Positions 9,831 through 21,687 of a stretch of 64,000 bases of DNA are shown here, one piece after another. The DNA comes from Gloeophyllum trabeum ATCC 11539. Its lineage: Eukaryota > Basidiomycota > Agaricomycetes > Gloeophyllales > Gloeophyllaceae. The notes beneath the pieces were generated by a model. The model saw only the letters and a list, made by a program, of their open reading frames with translations, was not told the origin of the DNA and did not search any database. The DNA is taken from assembly GCF_000344685.1 (NCBI RefSeq), contig NW_006920415.1:1736616-1800615 (forward strand), written 5' to 3'. How positions within the stretch are numbered: the first letter of the stretch is position 1; the number at the start of each line of letters is the position of its first letter. Position numbers and translations under genes: made by a program.

Positions 9831-11095
9831 CAGCTCTCCCTACTCAATTCGTCGAGTCCATATTCCCCAGGTCTGCCGCCGCCACCGACTCTCGCGACAC
9901 CTACCAGTATCAAGACAACTAGCTCACGGTCCGCAAGCCACAACAACACTTCGACATACCTCGGATGTTAGATTTTGGAAATCAAACCTCTTTCCTCCTG
10001 GTTATTCTTCTCTCGATTTATATGGTTCACGTATCCTGCGTTCTCTCTTGACTCGGAGCCGCGGCCATTGTTAGTCGACCTTCTCGGTCGCCTCATCCAA
10101 TCGGCAGCAGCGGCGCTGGCACTTCCTTGGGCACCGCCGTACAACTAGTCACAGTTCTGCAAGGATGTTCGACGCGGCGCTCAGCTGTAGGCAGTACCAA
10201 GAGGCTCTGAGCCAGGAGGTACTAGGGACTGATCATCCCCACCGCCAAACCAACATCGTTGATTTTTTTCGCTTCCGGAGAGGAGAGTTCGCACCACTCA
10301 CAAGCTACTAGATGGGGGACGCCCCTGATGGTAGCTTTCGGCTCTTCCTGTGACGCCCTACACCTGGTCCTCGACAAATTGCCCATTCTGCCACGTCGGA
10401 CGGTCCCGGAGTCGATCTCCTGGTTAAATTTCTCACGCAGTTCGACTCCATCTGTATCAATCTGCCAGTGTACCCTGTGGAAATCTCTTTCGTATCTCAC
10501 AGTTTACCACCATTTCTCTCATCTCAGCTTCGTCTCTTGATTGTATAGTATATATCGAATATCGAATTATATGGTCCTAATCTTAACAATGTACAGGCGA
10601 ATAAGCATATGTTCATCGAGTTAAATCCAGAAGTCGTCCCTGCGTCAGTGCAGGTGACGTGAGCACACAGACCTGATAGTACTGTTCAGTGAGTTAGTCT
10701 AAAGACAAAGGCAGCCAGACTGCGTTTGTGTAGAATTTGCTTGCATTATTGCACGATGGTCTTTTTGGATAAACGTCCCGGCTCGTCGAATCGACGGTGA
10801 TTGTGGCGCGGAGAGGGATTTCAAACACATGGCCTTTGTACTTCAGCGCGGCCTGACGACCTTATAGTCTCGGGACTATTGCGCTTTTATTCCCAACCAA
10901 ATATGTCAATGTCATGGACCGGCGCGCACTCCACGCCGGCTGTCTCTTCCAAGCGGTCGCGTTCGCCCCTGAAACTGCCCACAGGTCAGGCAAGTCGCGG
11001 TCACCGCGAAGGCGAGCAGCCGGCGCTCTCTTCCCGGTCCTCCCTCGTCGCACATTAGCAATAAACCCCCCTGCTGTCGCCGTCGCCGTCACCTG
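9831..11095. other. Intergenic, no gene recognised
   Basis: No ORF with coding character, repeat or RNA gene was recognised. Confidence 0.4.
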
Positions 11096-11449
11096 GTATA
11101 TGCAACCAAGCTGACGGAGGAGGGCATGAAATCATTCAACGACGCGCATCTCGGCCCAGCGCCGCCCGGACTCAGTAATCACCCCTGAGCAGTACGAGCG
11201 CTGGTGGAAGGGGAGCAGGAAGCACTGTTCTCCATCATTCCCTGGCATTGCATGAACCGCTTCAAGTTGCCCTGCATGGACGAATCTGAGCTGACGTTCG
11301 TACACGATGGGGATTCCATCGCACCGGCAATCGTGTTCGCAGACAATTCCTCCAACCCGCTGCTGTTCCCCCAGCTCGTCGCCGATGCCGCTAGGTATAT
11401 ACATCAGGAAGGCGACCGGCCAGTGGTACAGATACGCCAGGATGGGTGA
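11096..11449 (+). pseudogene. Possible pseudogene fragment with two frameshifts
   Basis: Three plus-strand frames in succession read like one protein: VYATKLTEEGMKSFNDAHLG, then (shift near 11165) VITPEQYERWWK, then (shift near 11208) GEQEALFSIIPWHCMNRFKL and onward to VVQIRQDG-stop at 11449. No intron signals explain the shifts, so a decayed gene or sequencing errors are likely. I do not recognise the family. Confidence 0.3.
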
Positions 11450-13129
11450 TTGATTTGAGGTGCGTTTCCTCTCTATCCTGTTGATTAGGTATTCATGTGC
11501 CATTCGGAACAAACAGAGCTCGCTCGGCTCATACGACAAGTCTTCTTGTAAATGCACTGTAAGGGATGACATGCTGCGCTATTGGGCGGAGTGCAAAAGC
11601 CGCAAGGTCAGATCAATGATAACGAAATGAAAATATAAAACTGTTGGATCCAGGAACGTGCTCAACAATGATTCCGACCAGCAAGATATAGTCTCTTTCT
11701 TGAACACAACTGTCTCGTCACTCGGCAGGGCACCTCGCCCCCTTCCCTTCGACCTATGCCCTTTTACACCGCTGGTTAACATGGGGAAAACAATGTTCAG
11801 GAATATCTCAGATTAGAGGTCAAAACAAAGGACATGCAGAATCATAGTTTTCGCAGGTGGGCTTGTCACGTCTGTGATGTGCTTCGTCGCGGTATAGGTC
11901 ATCTAACAGCCACAGGTCAGCGGGAGGGGGGAGGGGCAACAAAAAAGGGCAACCTCATACCTTGATGACCGCCGCGCTATGCCACATGAACGGGGAGAAA
12001 ATATGGCCTAGCACGGACCGTGCAAAAGTAGGCGAATCCTTTCAAGAGATTAAGAGTGGCAGGTAGAATATGGCATATACTGCAATTGCGCAGGTGACAA
12101 ACAGGGGCTTGAGAGTTGTCGTCTCTGTTGAGCAATGCTCGCTGGATGCCATGTCACATGTACTGATTTCCCACCGGTTTGCTGTGGAAGAGTTTTCAAC
12201 TCGGTTCAGAGACGGCAACGAGAACAGATGGACGTACAGATATCCATTGTGGTTTTGTTGGGCTACACAAGGGCACAGATGAATACCACCAGTTGGTAAG
12301 TGGGAGACCTTACCGCGCCGAGAGAGTGCGGAACAAGGTAGGAATCAGTGTCTGGAGTACAATACAGCCAATCTGTAAGGTAGCATATAGACACTGACTG
12401 AAGACATTGTGCTAGAGAAGAGAATTAAGGAGGGTAGGGGGGCCTCAGTGCCCTGTGGCAAGCCGCGCTTCAGATGTTTAACCATACAACCGCCCACAAT
12501 TGTGGGAGGGAAGGCTACGAGACGCCCAGATGGCAGTCGGACGGTAGCACCTCCAAATAACTCAAGGGCACGAGAAGGCGCCTACCATTAAATCAAGCGC
12601 CTTTCGACGTGATAAATAACTTAGCACTCAACCAGTAACAGAAATAGTGTCGGCGGACATAAACGGTGCTAGACAGCATCTCCGGGAACGCAGTCGCGGT
12701 CCTGTTCAAGTACCGAGTCTCTACGGCTTCCAAATGATCAGTCCTCAAATACTTCGTATCGTGAATGGTCCATACTGAAATAATCGGATCCATAACCCGT
12801 TGCATGGCTGTACCTCCCGCGCCGTGTGAGATGGGTCTGTCCGAAGAACGTCGCTCTAAGTATGAGGCTATTTAGTTTGTATCAGCAAGTTCTCAAGATC
12901 AAGGGACTGAGAACCTTCAGAGAGACCTAACACGAGGCCCTCCCAATCAACAACTTGGCGCACTGCGAGAATGCGAGAGAGGGTAGAAGGCTGGTCTTTC
13001 TAAGAGGCATAATCCACTGACATGGTTTCGCAACAATGGGGATATACTTGCATCCATCTATGCGGGCAACAGAGTGGTGATCCGTAATCGCGATGATTGG
13101 CGAATGAGAGTGTTCATCTGGAGGTTGCG
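11450..13129. other. Intergenic, no gene recognised
   Basis: Only short unconvincing open frames occur on either strand. No repeat identified. Confidence 0.4.
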
Positions 13130-13690
13130 GGGAATGGATATTTGACGCCATTCCTATCTTAAGGATGAGCCAGATTAAAGGATAGGGAAGTAAAACGATT
13201 GACCTCGTGTAAAACTAGGGATCAGCGTTTTCGGAACAATGGTTCCCTTAGGTTCAATGCTGGTCTGGACATTAAGGAGAATGGGTTATCCCGCTGATCC
13301 TATCTTCAGGATGAGTGGATGCAAGGGTAGGGAAGTAGAACGACCAACCTCCTGTACAAGAACGAAGACCTGCGTCTGCTAAACTATGTTTTATCTGCAT
13401 CCAATGTCGGCGTGGAGGCTGGGGAGAATGGGACATTCGGTCACTCCTGTCTTACAGATAAGTCCGAGTTAAGGGTAGTGAAATGGAACACTGACCTCGT
13501 GTACGAGCAGAGCCGCGTCGGTGGGACGAGACAGATACCTGCTGAGCAACGGTTCCTTCGGATTCAGTGTTGGTCTGAAAGTTTGGGAGAGTGGGTCGTT
13601 CCACACTATCCCTGTTTTGGAGAGAAGGCAATTCAAGGGTAGGGAGTAGAACAGCACCTCGTGTACGACCAGGGTCCGACGTCTGCAAAA
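13130..13690 (+). repeat. Degenerate tandem repeat, about four units of 145-165 bp
   Basis: The phrase resembling gggtagggaagtagaac..acctcgtgtac recurs at about 13180, 13325, 13473 and 13637. Between repeats, a ggttccctt-aggttcaatg-tggtctg segment and a ggagaatggg segment recur in the same order. Units have diverged substantially. The array ends just upstream of the gene starting at 13908. Confidence 0.65.
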
Positions 13691-13725
13691 CAATGTTCGT
13701 TGGCATTCGATATACACTTTGGATG

Positions 13726-13779
13726 CAATGTATCAGCTGGACCCTTAGGGTTCAATGTGTCAGCTGGCTCCTTGGGATA
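13726..13779 (+). repeat. Two tandem copies of a 27-bp repeat
   Basis: Units at 13726-13752 and 13753-13779 share CAATGTRTCAGCTGG followed by a similar tail; a partial third unit begins at 13780. It lies between the larger tandem array and the TATA box of the next gene. Confidence 0.6.
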
Positions 13780-13849
13780 CAACGGCTCAGTCAGAGCTCG
13801 GCCTTTTCGCGCCGCCGACCATATATCCAGGAAGGGAATGAGAAAGCAG

Positions 13850-13857
13850 TATAAAAG
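13850..13857 (+). promoter_or_regulatory. TATA box of the gene at 13908
   Basis: TATAAAAG lies 51 bp before the proposed ATG at 13908. Confidence 0.5.
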
Positions 13858-13907
13858 ACGTACATGTGCACTGACATTGTTCCAACAACTCACCCGACTG
13901 AGTCTTC

Positions 13908-15287
13908 ATGTCGTCTATAGCTCCAATCGCGACGTTCGGTGGGCTATCTTCTTCATGATTTGCACACTCATCTCACAGGCGTCGACCAGGCAACGTCGTT
14001 CCGCAGGCTCTCTACGCGGTACACAGTGGCGCTTATACCTACGGTGACGAATCAGTCCTTATGCTCACACTGAAATCCTTCCTTACATTCATAGCAGTAC
14101 CTAACGGCACACTACTTGTCCCTGCGTCCATCGGTGACGGCGCTCATGGCGGGTCCGGTCAGGCACAAAACAGTCGCGTGTTCACTGTGAGGGAAGCTAG
14201 CGGCGAAGGTCCATTCACGACCTATCCGCCAGAGCATGGTGAAGACAACGAGAAGCAGTTGCTCTATACGTACGGTCGCTTCCATGACCCCGCATCTGCA
14301 CTCGGCAGGATTCCTGGGTCACAGGGAACATGGACGGCTTTCGTAGAAGTGCCTACTCCTGACGACAACAGGCCAACTCTGCTTGGACTCAGCGTTCTCA
14401 TAAAATATGCGACTACCTTCGACACGGCGAACTCCACCATCCAGACCGATGTCATCCTCACTACTCATCAGCTCCGCACCGACACTATTATCACCGGTGC
14501 TGGTGGGTATGGTGTCGACCTTGGTATCTATACCAAGGGAAGCCTTGATGAGTACGCCCCGCGAATGATCAAGCATGAGGAAGCACTGCGTCTCTCGACA
14601 AACCTCGCCATCAAGAGCAACACGGGGGGAGACCAGTGGAGCCACTACATCGAAAATCAAGACATTTCTCCGAACGTTCGCGTAGGCAGAGGATCGCACC
14701 TGTACATCGCGTTCCACGTTGCCGAGTACTGCACCATTCGTACTCTCCGCACCCTGTCTATCGAAGCTTCAGCTATCTGGCAGAAAGAAGACGTTGAGTT
14801 GAAGGCAAAGGCGAAAGCGAAAGAAGAGGCAGACAAACAAGCCAAGAAGGAGGAAGAAGAGAAGCAGGCGAGAGATGAGGCAAGAAAGTGGATGGAGGAC
14901 GCAAAGAAGTGGATGGAGGACGATCGTGAAGCAAAGGCCGAGGAGAAGCGGGTTAGAGATGAAGCCCGGAGAAGCAAGGCAGGCGAGGAGAAACGAGTCA
15001 GGGGGGAAAGCAAGCAAGCAAGACAGGGGGAGCATAACGACAAGCCCGCCGTTCCCAGTGCCTCCGCCGTTCAGGACAGCCAGCCAGCCACCCTCGGGGC
15101 CCCCAAGCCTACCATCTCTAGTGCCCCCGCTGTTGCCGACGCGGATATGCAGGCTTTGATCAAAGAGAAGGCAGCACAATTGGGTAGAACGTGTCCGCAG
15201 GGGTTCGCATGGCAAAAGGCCGAAAATGGTTACAAATGCGAAGCTGGTGGCCACTTCCTTACCTTCGAGGAGCTCGAAATGAACTGA
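13908..15287 (+). CDS. Unrecognised protein with central charged coiled coil, 442 aa
   Basis: Proposed exons are 13908-13938 and 13990-15287. The acceptor ccag at 13989 is preferred over the nearer cacag because only it gives an open frame; the large ORF from 14061 is certain, the first exon less so. Residues about 35-260 form a globular, probably beta-rich region with no recognised domain. Residues about 265-365 are a Lys/Glu/Ala/Arg-rich helix (KAKAKAKEEADKQAKKEEEE, with RKWMEDAKKWMEDD repeated), predicted coiled coil. A proline/alanine linker follows. The end has a compact two-cysteine motif, CPQGFAWQKAENGYKCEAGG, then HFLTFEELEMN. There is no clear signal peptide. Function unknown. Confidence 0.7.
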
Positions 15288-15973
15288 GGCGGCAATATGA
15301 GCTCTGTAGATAACATGAGGACGGAAAATCCAGCGCGCTTCTGACATACTGTACTTGGGTGTTTGACGGTCCCGATCCACGTTGTATTAAACATCAAGTT
15401 CGACGAAATCCATCCATGTCTTGGCAATCATTAGCGGCACCTTACCGATAGAAGTTATACGAGGCAGCCAACCCTCCCTTTGATCAGTAACATCTAGTGC
15501 TACAAAAACTCAGCCACGGTGATAATCAACTTGTCAAGACCACTCTCCTTCAACACTACCGTGACTACATTTGCATGGCTGGATCCTATAGTCACTCCCT
15601 TGACGACGACGGGAGGTGGTTGATGTGTAGGTGTGGATCACGAGGATGAAGTTCAGGCGTGTACAGAGCCAGTGCCCAGGATTGGCGCTTGACGCTTAGC
15701 AGTGATCACTGAGACGCACGTCGAGGAAAGCGGACAATATTAATGGGGCAGAGTGTCAGCAATCGACTTCAGCACCATCGCTGCGAAAATCGAATGTGCT
15801 TACTTTCTCGCCTAGTTCGGTCCAATAGTGCGGTATGTATACAACTGAAATATCTTCGCGATACAAGAATGGAGTTATGGTATAAGGCTGCTACTGCTGA
15901 TTAACATCCCCAAGAACTAAGTATAGGATTCTCACTAAATTATCTGCAAACGTCCGAGCGCACACCAAAGACA
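15288..15973. other. Intergenic between convergent genes
   Basis: About 690 bp between the plus-strand orphan gene and the minus-strand GH79 gene. Nothing recognised. Confidence 0.5.
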
Positions 15974-18955
15974 TCACTGCACGAGCGCACGGCCGACAAC
16001 TATGCCGCCCACCGCCATGGCAAGCAGGGCCATAGCCCCAGGAACCCGGGCCCCCATACCGACGGCACCACTGCTCCCCTTACTCGTGCTGCCCAACTTG
16101 CGGTCGGACCCGCTGTGCCCATTGCTCGTAGCCAAGACGCTAGACGCGATGGTCGCGGTATTGATGCTCTTTGTCACAGCGGTCGTGGAGAACGTCTGCG
16201 TTGTGGAGGGCGCGGAGTCGCTGTATGCAGAGTCGGAAAGGAAGACGAGCGCGAAGCCAGGTGCGGGTACGGGGACATTGCAGACGTTGTTCCCTTGGTC
16301 GCAGTTGATGGTCTGCACGCTTTCCGAGCCCTGCAAACGACCGTCCGAAGACAGGGTGTCTCCGAACGTCTGTTAAAAGCACCATCAGCCACACTAATTT
16401 ACGATCGCCAGCGCCACCCAATACGTACCTGGCCAGCCCACGTGATGTTCTTCTTTTCGGACACTGACGGCGAAACAAGGTATCTGGTACGAAGTGTCAA
16501 GATAACGCAACCGTTAAAAATCCCGTGCACAACTTACTTCACTTTCACCGAAGATGGGACTTGACCTCCCGCGAATTGGATGCCGGCAGTATACGCGGTT
16601 GCGCCAGTGGGGTCGGTGATATAGTTGAACAACGCCACCTTGGAAGGCGCGTCGTTCTCGTAAATGGCATATGCGGGAGTGTACATGTTGTTGTTATTGG
16701 CGCCGAGGTCCACGATCCGCGACTGGTTGGAGGAACCGAAGACCTCCGCAGTGACAAGAGCGGCGTAGTACGTTGAGCCGACGGTCCACTGGCGGAACGT
16801 CGACTGATTCGTCGGGGGAGCTACAGATGTTCGTCAAGTTTACCATACGGGAACACAAAAGGTGTACACGCACGAGTGAAGGGCTAATAATTCTCGTCAG
16901 CATCACATTGATTTGGAAGCATAAACGCACAACTTACGTTATAGTATACATTCTGCCCACCAACATGAAGCAGCGCCCCCGAAAAGTTGTAGTACGCCAT
17001 CTGGAGCCCATAGTCCAGTGCCCAGAGCGTCGCCCCGAAACTGTCGCTGATCCCGGGGAACCCACCACAGCTGGCGGTGTTCGTCTCCATCATCAAGAAC
17101 GGCTTGCCCATCGACACCGCAATCTGGGTCGAGTTGATATACGGCTGCACGATGGAGTAGCCCGAGGTATGGTTGAGGTAGTTCGGGAACTCAGTCTGGG
17201 GGTCCACAGGCGAGCCATTGCCACCGTATACGGCGAGACAGTTGTCGGCGGGATAGCTGGTGGATGGTCAGACGAGTACACTATCGCTGCAGATGAACGT
17301 GCTTACTGTTCTACCGCGAGCGCTCCCAGACTGTTTGCGTAGGAGGTGAGGAAGCCCGTGTCCCAAACGTTCTCCGGGATCCAGTCGCCTGTCGCCAGAT
17401 TAGGGGCAATGAGGTTCGCTTTGTTGTTCACATTGTTGTCGTCTGCCAGAGCCGTCACGAGATTACCGAATTCGCCATAGTAATCAGAAGGGCTGTATGT
17501 CAGAGGACGGTGTCCATGCCTGCGAGAACCCCGTGTAAGGTACAAGTCTGAAAGGAGATTGTATGTGAAGAGAGCCTACCGGCCGTAAAGATCGGGTTCG
17601 TTGGCAACTTGCAGGCCAATCAAATTATCGCCCAATACACTGTCGCCGATTTCGGCGATTTGCAAGCGCCAGTTCGAGGTATCGTTGAAAGGTATACCTT
17701 GATCCCAACTCAGCCCACCTGAATCCACATACGCGGACTCGCAACGTACCGAGATACCACTTGACATTGGCGAGAGCTGTCACGTTAGCAAGCATGTAAA
17801 TCAGCTCGGGAGTCCACATCAACGTAGGAGTATCCGTCTATCATCAGTCGATGAGTATTAGCACCACAATTTACGAAGTCCCAGGGCGACTTACCGGGTT
17901 CGTTGTCAGTCCCTTGTCTTTCTGGATGACTAGCCCTTTATCGATGCTGTCGACCATGTAAGCGTAGTCTTGGGTGTTTCCTCCGACACGGACGTGTACT
18001 CGGCCAGCTCGATCTTTGATGTTGGCCATAAGATTTAGGAAGGGCACTTGGATGAAAGTGCTGTCGAGGATATTTGCGTCAGGCGCATGCAATCAGACTC
18101 AAAACCAGACATACCTGTTGAGACCGACTAAGGGAAGCCAAAGGCATCAGTACATTTCCGTAACGCGAAGTCGGAGCGATAATGGGGTAGGCACCGAAAA
18201 AATATCGACGGCATCTTGCTCATTGACCATGAGCGCGCAGGCAAGCCCGAGGCTGGCAGAAACGCGACAATGCAGATAGCATGCCGGACTTCCGTCCCTG
18301 CGATTGCCCAAAAAGCAGGGGTCCCGAGGCCCCATCCTGCATTCCACTCGCGCGCTCTCGCTTCCGATGGACCTCATTCTTCGGAAGCTCTTCACTCAGC
18401 ACTCCGGAAGACGCCAGTGGAAGATCATGACATTCCTCTGGGAGCCCTACGCCAAGCATGGGCATATGTGTGCAGATCTCGCTGACTGCAGTCTCCCATC
18501 CCATACATTTCGGCTGCGCAACAATTCTCCAGTAATATCCCGGATAGCTCTTCCTCCCTCCCGCGAGTAGGGGATCCACCCACCAACGCGACGCGAGATG
18601 AAACACAAAGGCCCGAACTCTCCGGTAGCTGATTGAAACGGAAATAGTACTCACTGACTTGTGTCACGACGGACATTTCTATCGAAAAGCCCCAGAAGGC
18701 CCCGGACTGCGGTATCGACAATCCATTGACGTTGGCCGCGTTCGTTTGAAGTTGAATCTGGAAGTTTGTCGGCACATCACTGGGCACCGCAGGCGCCTGT
18801 AATACGGTTGGATCGTAGGCTGCAGCACCGGTGTAGTTCGCCGCCGCCGCCGCAGCAGTCGTCGTCCCAGCCAAGGGTATCTGGCTGTAGACCGTGACAG
18901 ACGCCAGGGAAGAGGAAAGAAAGAATAAAGGGAAAAGAACGGAAAGGAAATGCAT
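15974..18955 (-). CDS. Secreted, probably GPI-anchored beta-glucuronidase-like glycoside hydrolase, family GH79, 653 aa
   Basis: Eleven exons, 5' to 3': 18655-18955, 18115-18127, 17895-18060, 17750-17837, 17580-17697, 17307-17519, 16938-17256, 16874-16883, 16538-16820, 16429-16483, 15974-16369; the CDS is 1962 nt. The start at 18955 gives a signal peptide (MHFLSVLFPLFFLSSSLAS). GH79 landmarks: WGFSIEMS, RVGGNTQ, the acid/base region LQVANEPDLYG (Glu about 223), and LMMETNTASCGGF (likely nucleophile Glu about 357). The segment YYNPFTPPPTNQS is joined through a 10-nt exon, and VIGLNSTFIQVPF through a 13-nt exon. After a Ser/Thr-rich stalk the protein ends in a hydrophobic segment (about 20 residues), as in GPI-anchored or membrane-bound wall enzymes. 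GH79 enzymes release glucuronate from arabinogalactan-type glycans. Intron 1 is 527 nt against about 50-60 nt for the rest. Confidence 0.92.
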
Positions 18956-21687
18956 CCTGAACAGCGGCCAGGCTCGCCGGTGTTCGTCGTAGTAAGGCTG
19001 GCTGCGCGTCGACAAGGATGCTCGCAATCGACGTCCAGTTTGCCGTGGGAAAACGGACTTCGCGCCTGGAGGCTGACGCTCATGATCAGATGTGGCACGC
19101 TCGCGCGGCGTCCACTCTGGAACTCAACATGTGTCTTCCGGTATTACCATGATGTACCTCTCTCAGCGGATAACTGAAGGGATAGTAAATTCCAAGCGAA
19201 GGTAAAGGCAGAAACCACGCCGTCAATACTTATCCTGAGTGTAGGAAGAACGCTCCAAGTCACCACGGGAAGAGATATCGGTATTCTGTAACAGCGCAGA
19301 AACGCTGATAGATCAAAGCAACGGGCTTCCATATCTACCGCGGGTGCATGTACAAGGCTATCAGGCATATGGATCCTGTTCGGCGGAACAGGGTGTCTAA
19401 CACGCCGACTTGCCGACTTTGATTCCGGGCTCCAGATACCTGTAAAGTGTGGGTACATCGTCGACTATCATATCAACGCAAGGTCGTGTTCTCTCACCTC
19501 GTATTCTAGAGAGGCTTACTTGCACGACGCAATGCAGGCAAGGGGGTATCAGAAGGTCGCTATTCCGGAATCTGAGGCCACATCTTGTCTTCTGTGAATA
19601 CATAAGCGAGGGCTTTCGACCATTCACTCCCGAGTCATGGCAAACTCGGAGACCGCAGCGTTAGCGCCATCCTTGGCGTCTGCACCTCACCCTGGAACGC
19701 GCTGCCCGTCGTCTCGACTGCGGGGATCGTCCTGGACTTGTCTCAGCCCCGGCCCAAGTCATTGCGCGGCACTAGCACTGAATTGGACCTTGGTACAATG
19801 AACGCGGACATGCACTGGCAGTTCATCATCATCATAGCGGGCCGGGCCTTCAATACGGACCCACACGGCCACACGTTTCGAGTTGCATACGCGACACAAT
19901 TGACCCCGTATCATGTACACCCTATAGCATGGCCACCCGGCTGTCCCTTTCGTATTGGCTTGTATTCCTTGCTTGGCTGCTCACATGTCCCGATGCAGGC
20001 ACCGAGAACAGAGCGAAGCTAGATCGTGGGTCACCTTGCGCTATTCCCATTCCAAAGAAAGAGCGGCAGGTCTACTGACCTCCATAGAATCTAAATTAGG
20101 CTGTCCTCCTGTGCAAGATGGGTGCTTCTTGTTGACGATGCGCTACTGGGCCCAGCTGCTGCAATAGATACGCACCCACTCGGCCGTTCCGTGAACTAGT
20201 GCGTCCTTCTTCCTCCCAAACAAGATTCCGTCAAACCATTGGTATTTCGGAAGTCTCGACGCTGCCAGTGGATCGGCATCACTTCCCGCACGCAAGCCAG
20301 CGTCTTCGCCATTCAGCCTTACGTCCGAGAGCTAATCATACACATTTCATGGACATAAACCGACTAATGACTCCCCACCAAGTGCGCCGCCTGTGCGAGC
20401 CGAATGACTCTGCACCCCATGATGCAGTTCTCCTCTTACCTAACCCTTCTCCAACCTCTCTCTCGGGTTTCCCTTCTTTAGCCTGCTTCTTGGATGACGA
20501 GTCCCACCGTGAAGACATGTCACGAATGCCAGGTCGATAGGCAGCTTCACATCTGCATCCAGAAGCCCTGGACGCGGGATCACGGCGCCGAGACCCTCTC
20601 GATGACTCCTTGTCCTCCCCGGTACGTAACGCCTTCTGAATACCCCCTTCCCACTACCACACCCGCTGACACTGACCAACCGTGAACGATCGCAGACATA
20701 ATTATAGGCCGTTTACACCAGGAACGCACACCAACTACTCCCGCGGCTTCGTTGGGGTCTCAGCCCGAACACGGGATTTAAATCGGGCACGGTGCCCCAT
20801 GAAGAAGAAGCGTCATTTACGAGACGCCTGTACATCCAATAGGTTTGGTCTCATAGGTCGTCCGTACTAGCTGCCCCTTCTTCCCCTGGGACTAGACTTC
20901 GATGGTCACCGGTACATAATAATCGCCGCCTAGTTCAAACCTAGCCCTGCTCGGCGTTGCTCTAGCGAGTTGTATGAACTCTGTATAGGCATTCGTTTTC
21001 TTCTTGGATGAATGTTGCCACGCAATTGTACTTGTATGCTCGGAAATTAAAGCTGAGCACCGGGGCGAAAGCATCACACGTATCATGGAATAGTTCAAGA
21101 GAAAAGAGCAGAAGTTACTGTTATAATTTAGCTACGACAGGATATGGAACGTCGAACCCGAATACATAAGGATAATGCATTACAGGACGGGACTGAATAA
21201 CGCTACATCTTATGAACAGACTCTGATCAGGAGAAAGGAAAATGCACGGAAAGGTTGAAGATGACAAAGATTCGAAAAGCAGAGAGAAATGGGTAGAGAT
21301 ATATATTTGTGGGGCTTGAAACGCGAAGCCCTTCGCGAAGCATTCGTCATACAACCTAGGGAGACTGATAGCAAGGCATGAAGGAAGAGGTAGAGCGGAA
21401 CGGAATCATGATAGTTATCCTAAGTCTGGCGGATGAAGAGAGAGGAAATGATTCTGCCGAGGAAATGGAAAGGAAAATGCTTGTTGCTGGTCTGCGATTC
21501 TGTATGCGATGTGCCCCGAAAACAATGCGACAAGGACGGATGATGCGAGAGCAGGAAATTCTAAAGCAATCGAAACCCCAATGAGGATGAGATCGTGAAA
21601 CTGCGAGTCCATGCAGAGTCCATGCAGACATCAAACCCGCGCCCGCCGCACTGCGGAGACGACCGAGACAGGTGCGCGACTCGAAGA
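18956..21687. other. Intergenic, promoter of the GH79 gene and no further gene recognised
   Basis: About 2.7 kb. Open frames up to about 113 codons exist on both strands but none shows a recognised domain or convincing exon structure. The right end is the 3' flank of the GATA factor gene. Confidence 0.4.

Noticed and set aside
14769..15380. 203-codon minus-strand frame
   Set aside because: Antisense shadow of the K/E-rich coiled coil of the orphan gene.
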